The notes: generated by a model from the sequence alone, not told the origin. Shown: positions 5,740 through 13,249, counted from the stretch's first letter. The stretch is DNA of 14,554 bases from an uncultured Lautropia sp. (GCA_938046755.1 CALIXC010000221.1:1-14554), one strand, 5' to 3'. A program made the numbers and translations.

Positions 5740-7326
5740 CCGACTGAAGATGACCCCCAGCAGGTCGTCGGCGGTGACGGCGCCCGTGATGCGGCCCAGG
5801 GCCTGATGGGCCAGGCGCAGCTCTTCGGCAAAGAGGTCCAGCGCCTGGTCGCCCAGGGACACATGCTGTCGGGCGTTCTGAAGGTGGGTCAGCGCTTCGG
5901 AAAGCGCCTGAAGATGGCGCTCGCGGGCGATGAAGACGCCCTCCTGGCCGGGCTGGAAGCCGGCGATGTCCAGAAGCTTGCGGCGGAAAGCTTCGATGCC
6001 CTGCCCTGTTCGGGCGGACAGGCGCAATGTCTCGGAGGATGACGGTGTTTCCGCTTCCGAAGCAGAAGTGTCCTTTCCCGGCGGCATTCGGGAAGTGGAT
6101 GGACTGGCACCGCCTTCATCCGCTGACGATTGCGGGCGAGACTCCCCGCCTGACATCTCGGACGTAAGTCGCCCTTCTCCATCCACCAGGTCGATCTTGT
6201 TGATAACGGTCAGGCGTCGGGCGCTTCCAGGAACACGGGCATCGATGGCAGCTTCTAGGGTGGCCATGTCGGCTGGTGCGGCAACGGCTTCCGGTTCCCT
6301 CCGCAGCATCGGCTCGGATGATGGGTCTCCTTCACCCCCCTGCCCTGACGGCTGAGCGTGGCTCCGGGCTTCCCGCGCCAGCTCGTCAGCCGCCCGCAGG
6401 TGGACGACGACATCGGCCTTCTCGATCTCGGCCCAGGTGCGCTGGATGCCGATCTTCTCAACGGGGTCGTCGGTGTCGCGCAGGCCGGCAGTGTCGATGA
6501 GGTTGATGGGCACGCCTTCGATGCTGATCTGCTCGATGACGCGGTCGCGGGTGGTGCCGGCAATGGGGGTGACGATGGCGACTTCGGCACCGGCCAGGGC
6601 GTTGAGCAGGCTAGACTTGCCGACGTTGGGTGCGCCGGTGAGCACGACGTTCAGACCCTGGCGCAGGCGGGCACCGCTCTGGGCGGTGTCGAAGAGGCGC
6701 CGCAGGGTGTCGTCGATGCGGGCCAGGCGCCCAGCGGCATCGGCTTTCTGCAGGAAGTCGATTTCTTCTTCGGGGAAGTCAAGGGTGGCCTCGACCAGCA
6801 TGCGCAGGGTGAGCAGCTGTTCGGCCAGTTCGTCGATCTGCCGCGAGAAGACGCCCTGAAGCGATCGGGTAGCGGATCGGGCGGCCTGCTCGGTGCTGGC
6901 TTCGATAAGGTCAGCAACGGCCTCAGCCTGCACGAGGTCGAGCTTGTCGTTCAGGAAGGCGCGTTCGGTGAACTCGCCGGGCTCGGCCAGGCGGATGCCG
7001 AAGGCAGCGCCCACCTGCAGCACACGGCGCAGCAGGATCTGCTGGACGACGGGGCCGCCGTGGCCCTGCAGCTCCAGGATGTGCTCGCCGGTGTAGGAAT
7101 GGGGGGCAGGGAACCAGAGTGCCAGGCCGTAGTCGATGGGCTGGGCATCGGCCGCCAGAAAGGGGCCATAGGCGGCCTTGCGGGCAACGAGGCGGCGTTC
7201 GGGGCCGAGGATGTCGGCGGCCAGGGCAGTGATGATGTCAGGCTCGGGCGCCGAGACGCGCACGACACCGATGGCGCCCTGGCCAGGGGCGGTGGCAATG
7301 GCGCAGATGGGGCGTTTGTCCTGCAC
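5722..7326 (-). CDS. mnmE: tRNA modification GTPase MnmE
   Basis: MnmE, with MnmG, installs the (carboxymethyl)aminomethyl group on U34 of certain tRNAs. The N-terminal folate-binding domain opens ICAIATAPGQGAIGVVRVS and includes SYTGEHILELQGHGG and EPGEFTERAFLNDKLDL. The G domain has G1 GAPNVGKS (231-238), G2 GTTRD (257-261), G3 DTAG (278-281), G4 NKID (376-379) and G5 SAR (437-439). The C-terminus is the canonical FCIGK with Cys531. At 534 residues it is about 80 longer than the family norm. The excess sits in two polar, low-complexity insertions inside the G domain, about 320-366 before G4 and about 382-433 between G4 and G5. The start is GTG at 7326, 10 bp after a GGATA-like site. Its leader is a terminator-like hairpin shared with the yidC 3' end. 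Confidence 0.96.
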   Translation of the reverse strand: MQDKRPICAIATAPGQGAIGVVRVSAPEPDIITALAADILGPERRLVARKAAYGPFLAADAQPIDYGLALWFPAPHSYTGEHILELQGHGGPVVQQILLRRVLQVGAAFGIRLAEPGEFTERAFLNDKLDLVQAEAVADLIEASTEQAARSATRSLQGVFSRQIDELAEQLLTLRMLVEATLDFPEEEIDFLQKADAAGRLARIDDTLRRLFDTAQSGARLRQGLNVVLTGAPNVGKSSLLNALAGAEVAIVTPIAGTTRDRVIEQISIEGVPINLIDTAGLRDTDDPVEKIGIQRTWAEIEKADVVVHLRAADELAREARSHAQPSGQGGEGDPSSEPMLRREPEAVAAPADMATLEAAIDARVPGSARRLTVINKIDLVDGEGRLTSEMSGGESRPQSSADEGGASPSTSRMPPGKDTSASEAETPSSSETLRLSARTGQGIEAFRRKLLDIAGFQPGQEGVFIARERHLQALSEALTHLQNARQHVSLGDQALDLFAEELRLAHQALGRITGAVTADDLLGVIFSRFCIGK

Positions 7327-7337
7327 GGCGTCTATCC

Positions 7338-7367
7338 AAAAAAATGGCCTGAACGGGGGTCCAGGCC
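7338..7367 (-). terminator. Intrinsic terminator between yidC and mnmE
   Basis: On the minus strand GGCCTG (7367-7362) pairs with CAGGCC (7351-7346) across a 10-nt loop, followed by A and seven T (7344-7338). It lies 26 bp after the yidC stop and only 11 bp before the mnmE GTG, so it terminates yidC transcripts or acts as an attenuator for mnmE. Any mnmE promoter would have to lie within the yidC 3' end. Confidence 0.75.
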
Positions 7368-7392
7368 AGGGGGTGAAACACGGAGCTGTTGA

Positions 7393-9084
7393 TCAGGCGG
7401 CCCGGCCGAAGATGGGCTTGCCTTCGATCTGGCGGGTGATGACCCACTGCTGGGCGATGGAGAAGATGTTGCTCACCACCCAGTACAGCACCAGGCCCGA
7501 CGGGAAGAAGAAGAACATGACCGAGAAGATGAGCGGCATGAAGGTCATCATCTTGGCCTGCACGGGATCCGCCGGCTTGGGATTGAGGTGCGTCTGCAGG
7601 AACATCGTGCCCGCCATCAGGATGGGCAGGATGTAGAGCGGATCGGGGCTGGACAGGTCATGGATCCAGCCGACCCACGGGGCGTTACGGATCTCGACCG
7701 AGGCCAGCAGCACCCAGTACAGCGCGATGAAGACGGGGATCTGCACAAGGATGGGCAGGCAGCCGCCCAGCGGGTTGATCTTCTCGGTCTTGTACAGCTC
7801 CATCATGGCCTGATTGAGCTTCATGCGGTCATCGCCATAGCGTTCGCGGATGGCGTTGAGGCGCGGCTGGACCTTGCGCATCTTGGCCATGGAACGGTAG
7901 CTGGCGGCCTGCAGCGGGAAGAAGGCCAGCTTGACCAGGATGGTGAGCGCCACGATGGCCCAGCCCCAGTTGCCGACGATGCCGTGCAGGAAGGTCAGCA
8001 GCCAGAAGAGCGGCTTGGCAATGGCGGTGAGCCAGCCATAGTCGACCACCAAGTCCAGCCCCGGGGCGACCTTGGCCAGCACATCCTGGTCCTGGGGACC
8101 GATGAACAGGGTCTCGGAAGCATCGACGGTTTGGCCGGCCGAGATCTGGCCCAGTTGCTCGTAGGCACCCGCCGAGTACATGCCGGAACCGACACGGCGG
8201 GTGTAGTACTCACGCGCCTGGCCCTGTTTGGGCACCCAGGCCGAGACGAAGTAATGCTGGATGATGCCGACCCAGCCATCGTTGGCGCGGCCGGAGTGCT
8301 TGGCCTTGCCTTTCTCGATGTCGTCGAAGGAGACTTTCTGGAACTTGTCGGCGTCGGTGTAGATGGCCGGACCGACGTAGGTCTTGTAGTAGCCGGACTG
8401 GCCCGGGGCCTCGTGGGTGTCACGGGTCAACTGCAGGTACAGCGACGGCGACAGCGGCTGCTCACCGATGTTGGTGACGCGATTGTCGACCTTGATCTCA
8501 TAGGAGCCGGGGCTGAGCTGATAGGTACGCTCGATGCGCAGGCCACCGCCTTCGGCTGCCAGCACGACACCCGTGACCTGTCCGTCGGTCTCGATGGTGC
8601 GCACCACGGTCATGGGCGTGGTGTGGTTGGGTGCGTCCTTCACGCCCACCAGACCAGTCTGACCCACGAAGAAGCTGCCCTTACGGTCGGACTGGATAAC
8701 CAGGTGGCCGCTGTCGGGGTGGCGGGTGTCGTGGACGTGCTTGAGCAGCTGGCTGCGGACAACCTGGCCACCGATGGTGTCGATGCCCAGCTCGATGACG
8801 TCGTTCTTCAGCGTGATGGTCTGGCCAGCCTTGGCCTGGTCGTTGGCCTGGTCGGTGGGCACGCTGGCCGGGGCATCATTGCCAGCCTGGCTGGGCGCAC
8901 CCGGAATGCTGGTGTCCGCACCGTCTTTCGGAGCGGACGCGGTGTTCTGCTGTGCCGTCTGGACCTGCTGCTGACTGCCGCCGAACATGGCGGGCTGGCC
9001 GTTGTACTGCTGCCAGTTGTTCCAGAGGAACAATAGCGAAAGGATGAAAACTACCCAGAGAACGGTCTTATGGCTCTGCTGCAT
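7393..9084 (-). CDS. yidC: Membrane protein insertase YidC
   Basis: YidC inserts and folds inner-membrane proteins, alone or with SecYEG. The 563-residue length fits the Gram-negative type. An N-terminal anchor (about residues 7-22, TVLWVVFILSLLFLW) is followed by NNWQQYNG, a Gln/Ala/Pro-rich linker, and a periplasmic beta-sandwich domain from about 90 to 340 (IELGIDTIGGQVV, GGLRIERTYQLSPGSYEI). The conserved insertase core follows, with membrane segments at about 358-383, 443-463, 483-496 and 515-543, the basic MAKMRKVQPR stretch, the signature EKINPLGGCLPILVQIPVF, and the C-terminal YWVVSNIFSIAQQWVITRQI. The start is ATG at 9084. It sits 115 bp after yidD in the classical rpmH-rnpA-yidD-yidC-mnmE order, so these genes supply membrane biogenesis beside the origin. 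Confidence 0.97.
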   Translation of the reverse strand: MQQSHKTVLWVVFILSLLFLWNNWQQYNGQPAMFGGSQQQVQTAQQNTASAPKDGADTSIPGAPSQAGNDAPASVPTDQANDQAKAGQTITLKNDVIELGIDTIGGQVVRSQLLKHVHDTRHPDSGHLVIQSDRKGSFFVGQTGLVGVKDAPNHTTPMTVVRTIETDGQVTGVVLAAEGGGLRIERTYQLSPGSYEIKVDNRVTNIGEQPLSPSLYLQLTRDTHEAPGQSGYYKTYVGPAIYTDADKFQKVSFDDIEKGKAKHSGRANDGWVGIIQHYFVSAWVPKQGQAREYYTRRVGSGMYSAGAYEQLGQISAGQTVDASETLFIGPQDQDVLAKVAPGLDLVVDYGWLTAIAKPLFWLLTFLHGIVGNWGWAIVALTILVKLAFFPLQAASYRSMAKMRKVQPRLNAIRERYGDDRMKLNQAMMELYKTEKINPLGGCLPILVQIPVFIALYWVLLASVEIRNAPWVGWIHDLSSPDPLYILPILMAGTMFLQTHLNPKPADPVQAKMMTFMPLIFSVMFFFFPSGLVLYWVVSNIFSIAQQWVITRQIEGKPIFGRAA

Positions 9085-9183
9085 CGTGGGGGACAGGTTC
9101 TGCTGTTGGATGAAGTGGCGCCAAGAATACCCGAGCTGGCGCCTGGATGCTGGCCTGATCTTGATCGAAACCGGGTCAGGACC

Positions 9184-9231
9184 AAAAAAATGTGAATCGT
9201 CAGGAAGTTCGATGATGCGAGGCCTTCACAT
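9184..9231 (-). terminator. Hairpin with T7 tract at the end of yidD, possible terminator
   Basis: On the minus strand ATGTGAA (9231-9225) pairs with TTCACAT (9196-9190), enclosing a 28-nt loop that may fold further, and the T7 tract (9190-9184) begins at the last base of the stem. The left arm lies inside the yidD end, the right arm just after its stop (9200). The 11-bp string CCAAAAAAATG (9182-9192) recurs in the terminator before mnmE (7336-7346). The long loop makes this weaker than that one. Confidence 0.45.
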
Positions 9232-9517
9232 CGCCGGACGACGGAGCGGGCAAGGGCACGGGATCCACCCCATGCCCACCCCAGGGGTGACACCGGCACA
9301 GACGCCTGAGCGTGAGCCAGCTGCCCCGTGCCACACCATGCAGCTGCAGAGCCTCGATGGCGTATTCCGAACAGCTGGGCCAGTAGCGACAGCTGGGCGG
9401 AAAGACGCTGCTGAATCCGCGCTGGTAGCCCTTCACCATGGCCGTGAGTGCCCGCACGAGCGGACGCTGAGCCACGGAGGGCTGATCATCGGCATTGCCG
9501 GATTTCGTGGCACTCAT
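9200..9517 (-). CDS. yidD: Membrane protein insertion efficiency factor YidD
   Basis: The 105-residue protein shows the YidD family signature throughout: a leading amphipathic segment (ALTAMVKGYQRGFSSVF), then SCRYWPSCSEYAIEAL with Cys43 and Cys49, HGVARGSWLTLRRLCRCHPW, and GGHGVDPVP at about 80-88. YidD is a small membrane-associated protein thought to help YidC-dependent insertion. The ATG at 9517 overlaps the rnpA stop by 4 bp (ATGA), so the two are probably translationally coupled. The first 18 residues and the tail after DPVP are not conserved in what I can recall, which is usual for this family. Confidence 0.94.
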   Translation of the reverse strand: MSATKSGNADDQPSVAQRPLVRALTAMVKGYQRGFSSVFPPSCRYWPSCSEYAIEALQLHGVARGSWLTLRRLCRCHPWGGHGVDPVPLPAPSSGDVKASHHRTS

Positions 9518-10197
9518 CGGGCCATGTCCGACGAATCGGCCGGGCGTGCCATGTCGGCTGCATCGATCCGCGTGCTGCGCCCGGATAGCCGACGGTTCAG
9601 ACGCCCTGCCGCATCGGCAAGCAACCGGTCGAGTTCTGCGCGCAATTGCCGCTTGATGACCGAAAAACCAGGAGACGCCGAAACACCCGATCCGGCTGCG
9701 CCCGGCTGTCGCCGGGCCTGAGCGCGCATCTGGGCTCGTGCATGCTGACTCTTCGCAACCAGCGATCCCATGGGATGGGCCTTCAGCCGCAGCCGCCAGC
9801 TGCGCCCGCTGTCCAGCAATTCACCAGGGGCCGAACGCCAGGCTTCACGGGCAACGCGCTTGACAGTGTTGCGGCGAACGGCCGCGCGCACCAGGCGCTT
9901 GGGAACGCTGATCTGGAGGCGATCCAGAGCATCGGATGCCGAAGCGATCACGGAGGTGACGGGCTCAGCGGCCTGGAACGATCGAGCGGCCGGGTTTGCC
10001 GGCAGGGCCGATGCGGCACCTGGCAGACGCGGCAGGACGCCGGTCAGTTCGAAGAAGTGTCCGGAAACGCGGACGGGAGGCGGATCGGATCGACCACGGG
10101 TGCCTTTGCGCGCCGCTGAAGAAGCAGTCCCGGTGTCTCGGAACGGGCTTTCTGCGGATGCCAGGCCTGCGGGTGGCCGGCTTTGCGGAAGAGTCAT
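9514..10197 (-). CDS. rnpA: Ribonuclease P protein component, unusually long
   Basis: RnpA is the protein cofactor of RNase P, which removes tRNA 5' leaders. The core is seen as SGHFFELTGVLPR (about 45-57), LQISVPKRLVRAAVRRNTVKRVAREAWR (in two parts, about 94-121; the RRNTVKR piece is the basic RNR-type signature) and SWRLRLKAHP (about 133-142). The protein has 227 residues against a usual 110-150. The extras are a basic, Ser/Arg/Pro-rich N-terminus (1-40) lacking the familiar first helix, an Ala/Pro insertion (about 58-85), an Arg/Gln/Ala segment (about 150-175), and an Arg/Asp/Ala tail (about 205-227). No upstream in-frame start is available. Position between rpmH and yidD (4-bp overlap) confirms identity. 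Confidence 0.92.
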   Translation of the reverse strand: MTLPQSRPPAGLASAESPFRDTGTASSAARKGTRGRSDPPPVRVSGHFFELTGVLPRLPGAASALPANPAARSFQAAEPVTSVIASASDALDRLQISVPKRLVRAAVRRNTVKRVAREAWRSAPGELLDSGRSWRLRLKAHPMGSLVAKSQHARAQMRAQARRQPGAAGSGVSASPGFSVIKRQLRAELDRLLADAAGRLNRRLSGRSTRIDAADMARPADSSDMAR

Positions 10198-10266
10198 GAC
10201 AGGCCCTCTACCCCGAGCCAGGCGTGGTCGGGGCCGGGACTGATCGGCAATGAACGTCGTGAGGAA

Positions 10267-10401
10267 TCAGACGGCCAGGCGCTTGCGGCCCTTGGCACGG
10301 CGGGCGCGTAGCACGGCACGACCACCCCGGCTTTTCTGGCGAACCAGGAAGCCATGAGTTCTTTTACGACGGCAGACGGAGGGTTGATAGGTGCGCTTCA
10401 T
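10267..10401 (-). CDS. rpmH: 50S ribosomal protein L34
   Basis: The 44-residue protein begins MKRTYQPSVCRRKRTHGFLV and ends RRAKGRKRLAV, matching L34 along its whole length. A longer frame from 10503 exists, but the ATG at 10401 gives the exact family length and start. Position 10 is Cys where many bacteria have Thr, Lys or Arg; otherwise it is ordinary. It heads the leftward operon, about 70 bp downstream of a good promoter and 69 bp before rnpA. Confidence 0.98.
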   Translation of the reverse strand: MKRTYQPSVCRRKRTHGFLVRQKSRGGRAVLRARRAKGRKRLAV

Positions 10402-10475
10402 GATGGCTACCAAAAGAGCCGCGGCGGATCGCGGGCTTGCGAAGGCCGCAGGCGTATTTTCCAGAAACTCGCTAT

Positions 10476-10503
10476 TAGATAGGTAAAACGAGGGTTTTGT
10501 CAA
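10476..10503 (-). promoter_or_regulatory. sigma70-type promoter of rpmH-rnpA-yidD
   Basis: On the minus strand a perfect -35 TTGACA (10503-10498) is followed after 16 bp by TATCTA (10481-10476), four of six matches to the -10 consensus. This predicts a start near 10469 and a leader of about 70 nt before rpmH. Confidence 0.75.
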
Positions 10504-10627
10504 TTATTTCTGCGATCCGGGGCGCCCCGATTCACGCTGGCGGGCCGCCTCGGAGGACGCCAGACGCAGGCACGCCGTGCTACCGGGTCTCGCCGGGACG
10601 GGCACGATCGGTGTTCGGGGACAAGCT

Positions 10628-10636
10628 TGTGGATAG
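10628..10636 (-). promoter_or_regulatory. DnaA box upstream of dnaA (one mismatch)
   Basis: TGTGGATAG, i.e. CTATCCACA on the minus strand, differs from the consensus TTATCCACA at the first base. It is 21 bp from the next box, about two helical turns, same orientation. Confidence 0.6.
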
Positions 10637-10648
10637 CTGCGGACAACC

Positions 10649-10657
10649 TGTGGATAA
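10649..10657 (-). promoter_or_regulatory. Perfect DnaA box upstream of dnaA
   Basis: TGTGGATAA is the exact complement of TTATCCACA. A -10-like TAGAAT (10660-10665) follows three bases later, so bound DnaA could regulate transcription here, although no good -35 is visible for it. Confidence 0.8.
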
Positions 10658-10764
10658 GTTAGAATGAACGCCCTTCTTCGAGCGGCCTCACTCAGGGGCA
10701 GACAGCAGTTTCTGCGCGGCGCAATCACGTCGAACCTCAGATTCCCCTGTCGGCACGAAGTGGA

Positions 10765-10808
10765 CAAGATTGCCTATCTTGCATGGAATTTCATGCAAGA
10801 TTCATAAA
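10765..10808 (+). promoter_or_regulatory. CAAGAT palindrome array over the probable dnaA promoter
   Basis: A 26-bp interrupted palindrome has perfect 10-bp arms: ATCTTGCATG (10776-10785) and CATGCAAGAT (10792-10801) around GAATTT. A third copy, CAAGAT (10765-10770), pairs with ATCTTG (10776-10781) in a second inverted repeat. A possible promoter is TTGCAT (10779-10784), 18-bp spacer, CATAAA (10803-10808), so the palindrome would cover the -35 and spacer. The ordering suggests a repressor site controlling dnaA; the regulator is not known. Confidence 0.55.
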
Positions 10809-10881
10809 CTGATCCGATTTTCTCAAATTACAAGAAACAGCCGCTGGCCTTCCCTAGGCTGGCGCGGAGCCTTCGACCGCC

Positions 10882-12648
10882 ATGCAGGAACAATGGGATG
10901 CGTGCAGTGCCGCCATCGCGGCGCGCATGCCCGAACAGGCCTACAAGACGTGGATAAAACCGCTTGCCTTCCTGGAATTCAGCGCTGATGACTGTCTGAT
11001 CCGGCTGGGTGCTGCCACCCAGATCAAGGCGGACATCGTGCGCAATCAGTACCAGAACCTCATCCAGGAAGTGCTGCGCGACGTGATCGACCCGGCCATG
11101 CGGGTGGAGATCGGGGTCGCGCCGCGCGCGGCTTCGGCTGCGCCCGTGGCGGGGGCTGGGGCAGGAGCAGCCACGCACGCGGGACCCTCTTCATTTTCCA
11201 GCTCGGGCCCCACTCACTCGGACTCCATGTCGCATGGTGTTCAGCCCCCTGCCCCGCACGGGGGCGGGCAAGGCAATATTCCTGCAGGCATGGGCAACGT
11301 TGCTGCAGGCGTGGGCAGCTTTCAGGGGGGCGTGGCCAGCCCGCACGGCGCTGGCGCATTCCAGCCGCAGGCACATGTCCCGCAGCAGGCCCACGAGCGA
11401 CCGGGTTATGGCGGATCCCAGGGTTGGATGGATGGCGGTGCCGAACACGCGGGCCACCAGGGCTTCGAGGCACGGCACGTCCCGGAAGCGCCGGACGTGC
11501 TGGATGACGGCACGGGCGACTATCTGGATGACGGGTCCGACCCCGAGGGTCCGGGCGACGATGGCAGCACCAACGCGCCGGCCCGCAGCTTCGGCGGGCT
11601 GGGCGGGCAGATGCCCAACGAGCGCTCACGGCTGAATCCGGGGTTGACCTTTGCGGCCTTCGTGAACGGCAAGGCCAACGACCTGGCCCGGGCCGCCGCC
11701 CTGCAGGTGGCCGACCGGCCCGGCAGTGCCTACAACCCGCTCTTCATTCACGGCGGCGTGGGCCTGGGCAAGACCCACCTGATGCAGGCGGTGGGCAATG
11801 CCATCCAGCAGCGCGAATCGCGGGCGATCATCCGCTACATCTCGTCGAACCAGTTCGTGCAGGACCTGATCCAGGCCATCCGACGCAACGCCATCGACCG
11901 CTTCAAGCACTATTACCAGTCGTTGGACGTGCTGCTGATCGACGACATCCAGTTCCTGTCGGACAAGCAGCGCTCCCAGGAAGAGTTCTTCCATGTGTTC
12001 GAGACAATGACGATCAACCAGCGGCAGATCGTCATTACCTGCGACACCTACCCGAAGGAGCTCAAGGGCATCGATGACCGGCTGATCTCGCGTCTGAACT
12101 CGGGCCTGATCGTGGCCATCGAGCCGCCGGAGCTGGAAATGCGGGTAGCCATCCTGCAGCGCAAGGCCGAGCAGGCGCGCATCCGGCTGCCTGACGATGT
12201 GGCCTATTTCATCGCCAAGAACATCCGCCGCAACGTGCGGGAACTGGAAGGCGCCCTGCAGCGCGCCATTCATTATGCATCATTCAGATCCTCGCCCCTG
12301 ACGCTGGAACTGGTGAAGGAAGCGCTGAAAGACCTCATCTCCTTCAATCGTGGTCAGATCTCCATCGATTTCATCCAGAAGACGGTGGCCGAGTACTACA
12401 AGATCAAGCAGGCCGACATGTACTCGAAACGCAAGCCGGCCAAGATCGCCCTGCCCCGCCAGATCGCCATGTACCTGGCCAAGGAGCTGACCCAGAAGAG
12501 CCTGCCGGAGATCGGCGATGCCTTCGGCGGCAAGGATCACACCACCGTTCTGTATGCTGTACGCAAAATTACAGAATTACGAGCCCATGACGAGGACCTG
12601 AACAAGCAGATCCACGTGCTGGACCAGACCCTGCGGGAGTACCTCTAG
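10882..12648 (+). CDS. dnaA: Chromosomal replication initiator protein DnaA
   Basis: DnaA is the AAA+ ATPase that binds DnaA boxes and opens oriC. Domain I (about 1-80) begins MQEQWDACSAAIAARMPEQA with the expected TWIKPL motif. Domain II, about 81-250, is a linker of about 165 residues rich in Gly, His, Pro, Ala and then Asp. Domain III starts at LNPGLTFAAFVNGKAND and has Walker A GGVGLGKT (291-298), Walker B LLIDD (351-355) with IQFL, and GIDDRLISRLNSGL with a probable arginine finger near 404. Domain IV ends with the DNA-binding signature GGKDHTTVLYAVRKI (549-563). The 588 residues exceed the usual 450-480 because of the linker. ATG at 10882 has GGAG 12 bp upstream. It is the first gene of the rightward replication cluster. 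Confidence 0.98.
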   Translation: MQEQWDACSAAIAARMPEQAYKTWIKPLAFLEFSADDCLIRLGAATQIKADIVRNQYQNLIQEVLRDVIDPAMRVEIGVAPRAASAAPVAGAGAGAATHAGPSSFSSSGPTHSDSMSHGVQPPAPHGGGQGNIPAGMGNVAAGVGSFQGGVASPHGAGAFQPQAHVPQQAHERPGYGGSQGWMDGGAEHAGHQGFEARHVPEAPDVLDDGTGDYLDDGSDPEGPGDDGSTNAPARSFGGLGGQMPNERSRLNPGLTFAAFVNGKANDLARAAALQVADRPGSAYNPLFIHGGVGLGKTHLMQAVGNAIQQRESRAIIRYISSNQFVQDLIQAIRRNAIDRFKHYYQSLDVLLIDDIQFLSDKQRSQEEFFHVFETMTINQRQIVITCDTYPKELKGIDDRLISRLNSGLIVAIEPPELEMRVAILQRKAEQARIRLPDDVAYFIAKNIRRNVRELEGALQRAIHYASFRSSPLTLELVKEALKDLISFNRGQISIDFIQKTVAEYYKIKQADMYSKRKPAKIALPRQIAMYLAKELTQKSLPEIGDAFGGKDHTTVLYAVRKITELRAHDEDLNKQIHVLDQTLREYL

Positions 12649-12897
12649 AAACATTCCAGGCAGGTTCCGCACGCCGGTACGCTTCTTCTTCAGAAGAGAA
12701 GATTCCTGGTCCACGCGATCAGGACCCGGCTTCTGGAATGCCCACCTCCATCCACCTCCTGGACATCCATCTTCTTTCCTCTGTCAGCCTCTCGCGGCGC
12801 TTCGGCGTCGAAGGGGACGACAGTCCGCAGACCCGCTTTTCATGAAGGCCCCCTGAACCCGCCTGACGACGGGTTAACATCGCAACTCGTCGCCGTT

Positions 12898-12906
12898 TGT
12901 GGATAA
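12898..12906 (-). promoter_or_regulatory. Perfect DnaA box in candidate oriC
   Basis: TGTGGATAA, the exact complement of TTATCCACA. Confidence 0.85.
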
Positions 12907-12961
12907 CCGGAAGATATCCCCAGACCACCCGACAAGCGCATCGCAAGCGGCAGTGGTAGAG

Positions 12962-12970
12962 TTATCCACA
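12962..12970 (+). promoter_or_regulatory. Perfect DnaA box in candidate oriC
   Basis: TTATCCACA, opposite in orientation to the box at 12898-12906. Confidence 0.85.
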
Positions 12971-13103
12971 ATGTTGGACACCGGATGTCCGGATTTCGAG
13001 TCATCGAATGCCTTGAATTTAGGCAAATCTGCCTGAATAACGGGCAACGGACGCGGGTTGTGCACAACCGGTCAGCAAGCAGGTAAGCCCATGACCGGCA
13101 AAA

Positions 13104-13148
13104 TGTGGACAAACCGGGGTTTCGGGCAGGAGGCCGAAAATGTCCACA
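13104..13148. promoter_or_regulatory. Pair of near-match DnaA boxes forming an inverted repeat
   Basis: TGTGGACAA (13104-13112) is one mismatch from the DnaA box consensus, and ATGTCCACA (13140-13148) is two mismatches away. Their TGTGGACA and TGTCCACA cores are perfect inverted copies, 29 bp apart. Confidence 0.5.
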
Positions 13149-13226
13149 ATCCGACGACTCGGCAATCCCGCCGTCCCCACATCGTTTCTCATCGTGAAAA
13201 TCCAGTCTACAAGCGCCTCGCCAAGG

Positions 13227-13235
13227 TTATCCACA
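13227..13235 (+). promoter_or_regulatory. Perfect DnaA box next to the AT-rich tract
   Basis: TTATCCACA lies 15 bp before the AT-rich, trinucleotide-periodic tract, the position expected of the box that loads DnaA onto the unwinding element. Confidence 0.85.
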
Positions 13236-13249
13236 GGGCATCGACGCCT

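Larger units (their letters stand above)
10402..10881. other. rpmH-dnaA divergent intergenic region
   Basis: These 480 bp have no credible gene; the open frame at 10504-10767 (minus) is not protein-like. The region holds the rpmH promoter, two DnaA boxes, and a palindrome array with a probable dnaA promoter. The strand of coding changes here, as is typical near a replication origin. Confidence 0.75.

Noticed and set aside
7373..7380. GTGAAACA, half of a parS-like site
   Set aside because: Only one half-site of the ParB palindrome is present; the other half does not match.
7588..9036. 482-residue plus-strand frame opposite yidC
   Set aside because: It is antisense to a clearly conserved gene and has no motif of its own.
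10504..10767. Open frame on the minus strand between rpmH and dnaA
   Set aside because: It has no recognisable protein features, and its sequence is explained by the promoter and DnaA boxes.
11060..11629. 189-residue minus-strand frame opposite the dnaA linker
   Set aside because: Its composition (Arg/Pro/Ala-rich) is the usual shadow of a GC-rich coding strand.
12681..12700. TTC/GAA-rich hairpin after dnaA as a terminator
   Set aside because: The stem is short with mismatches and no T tract follows.
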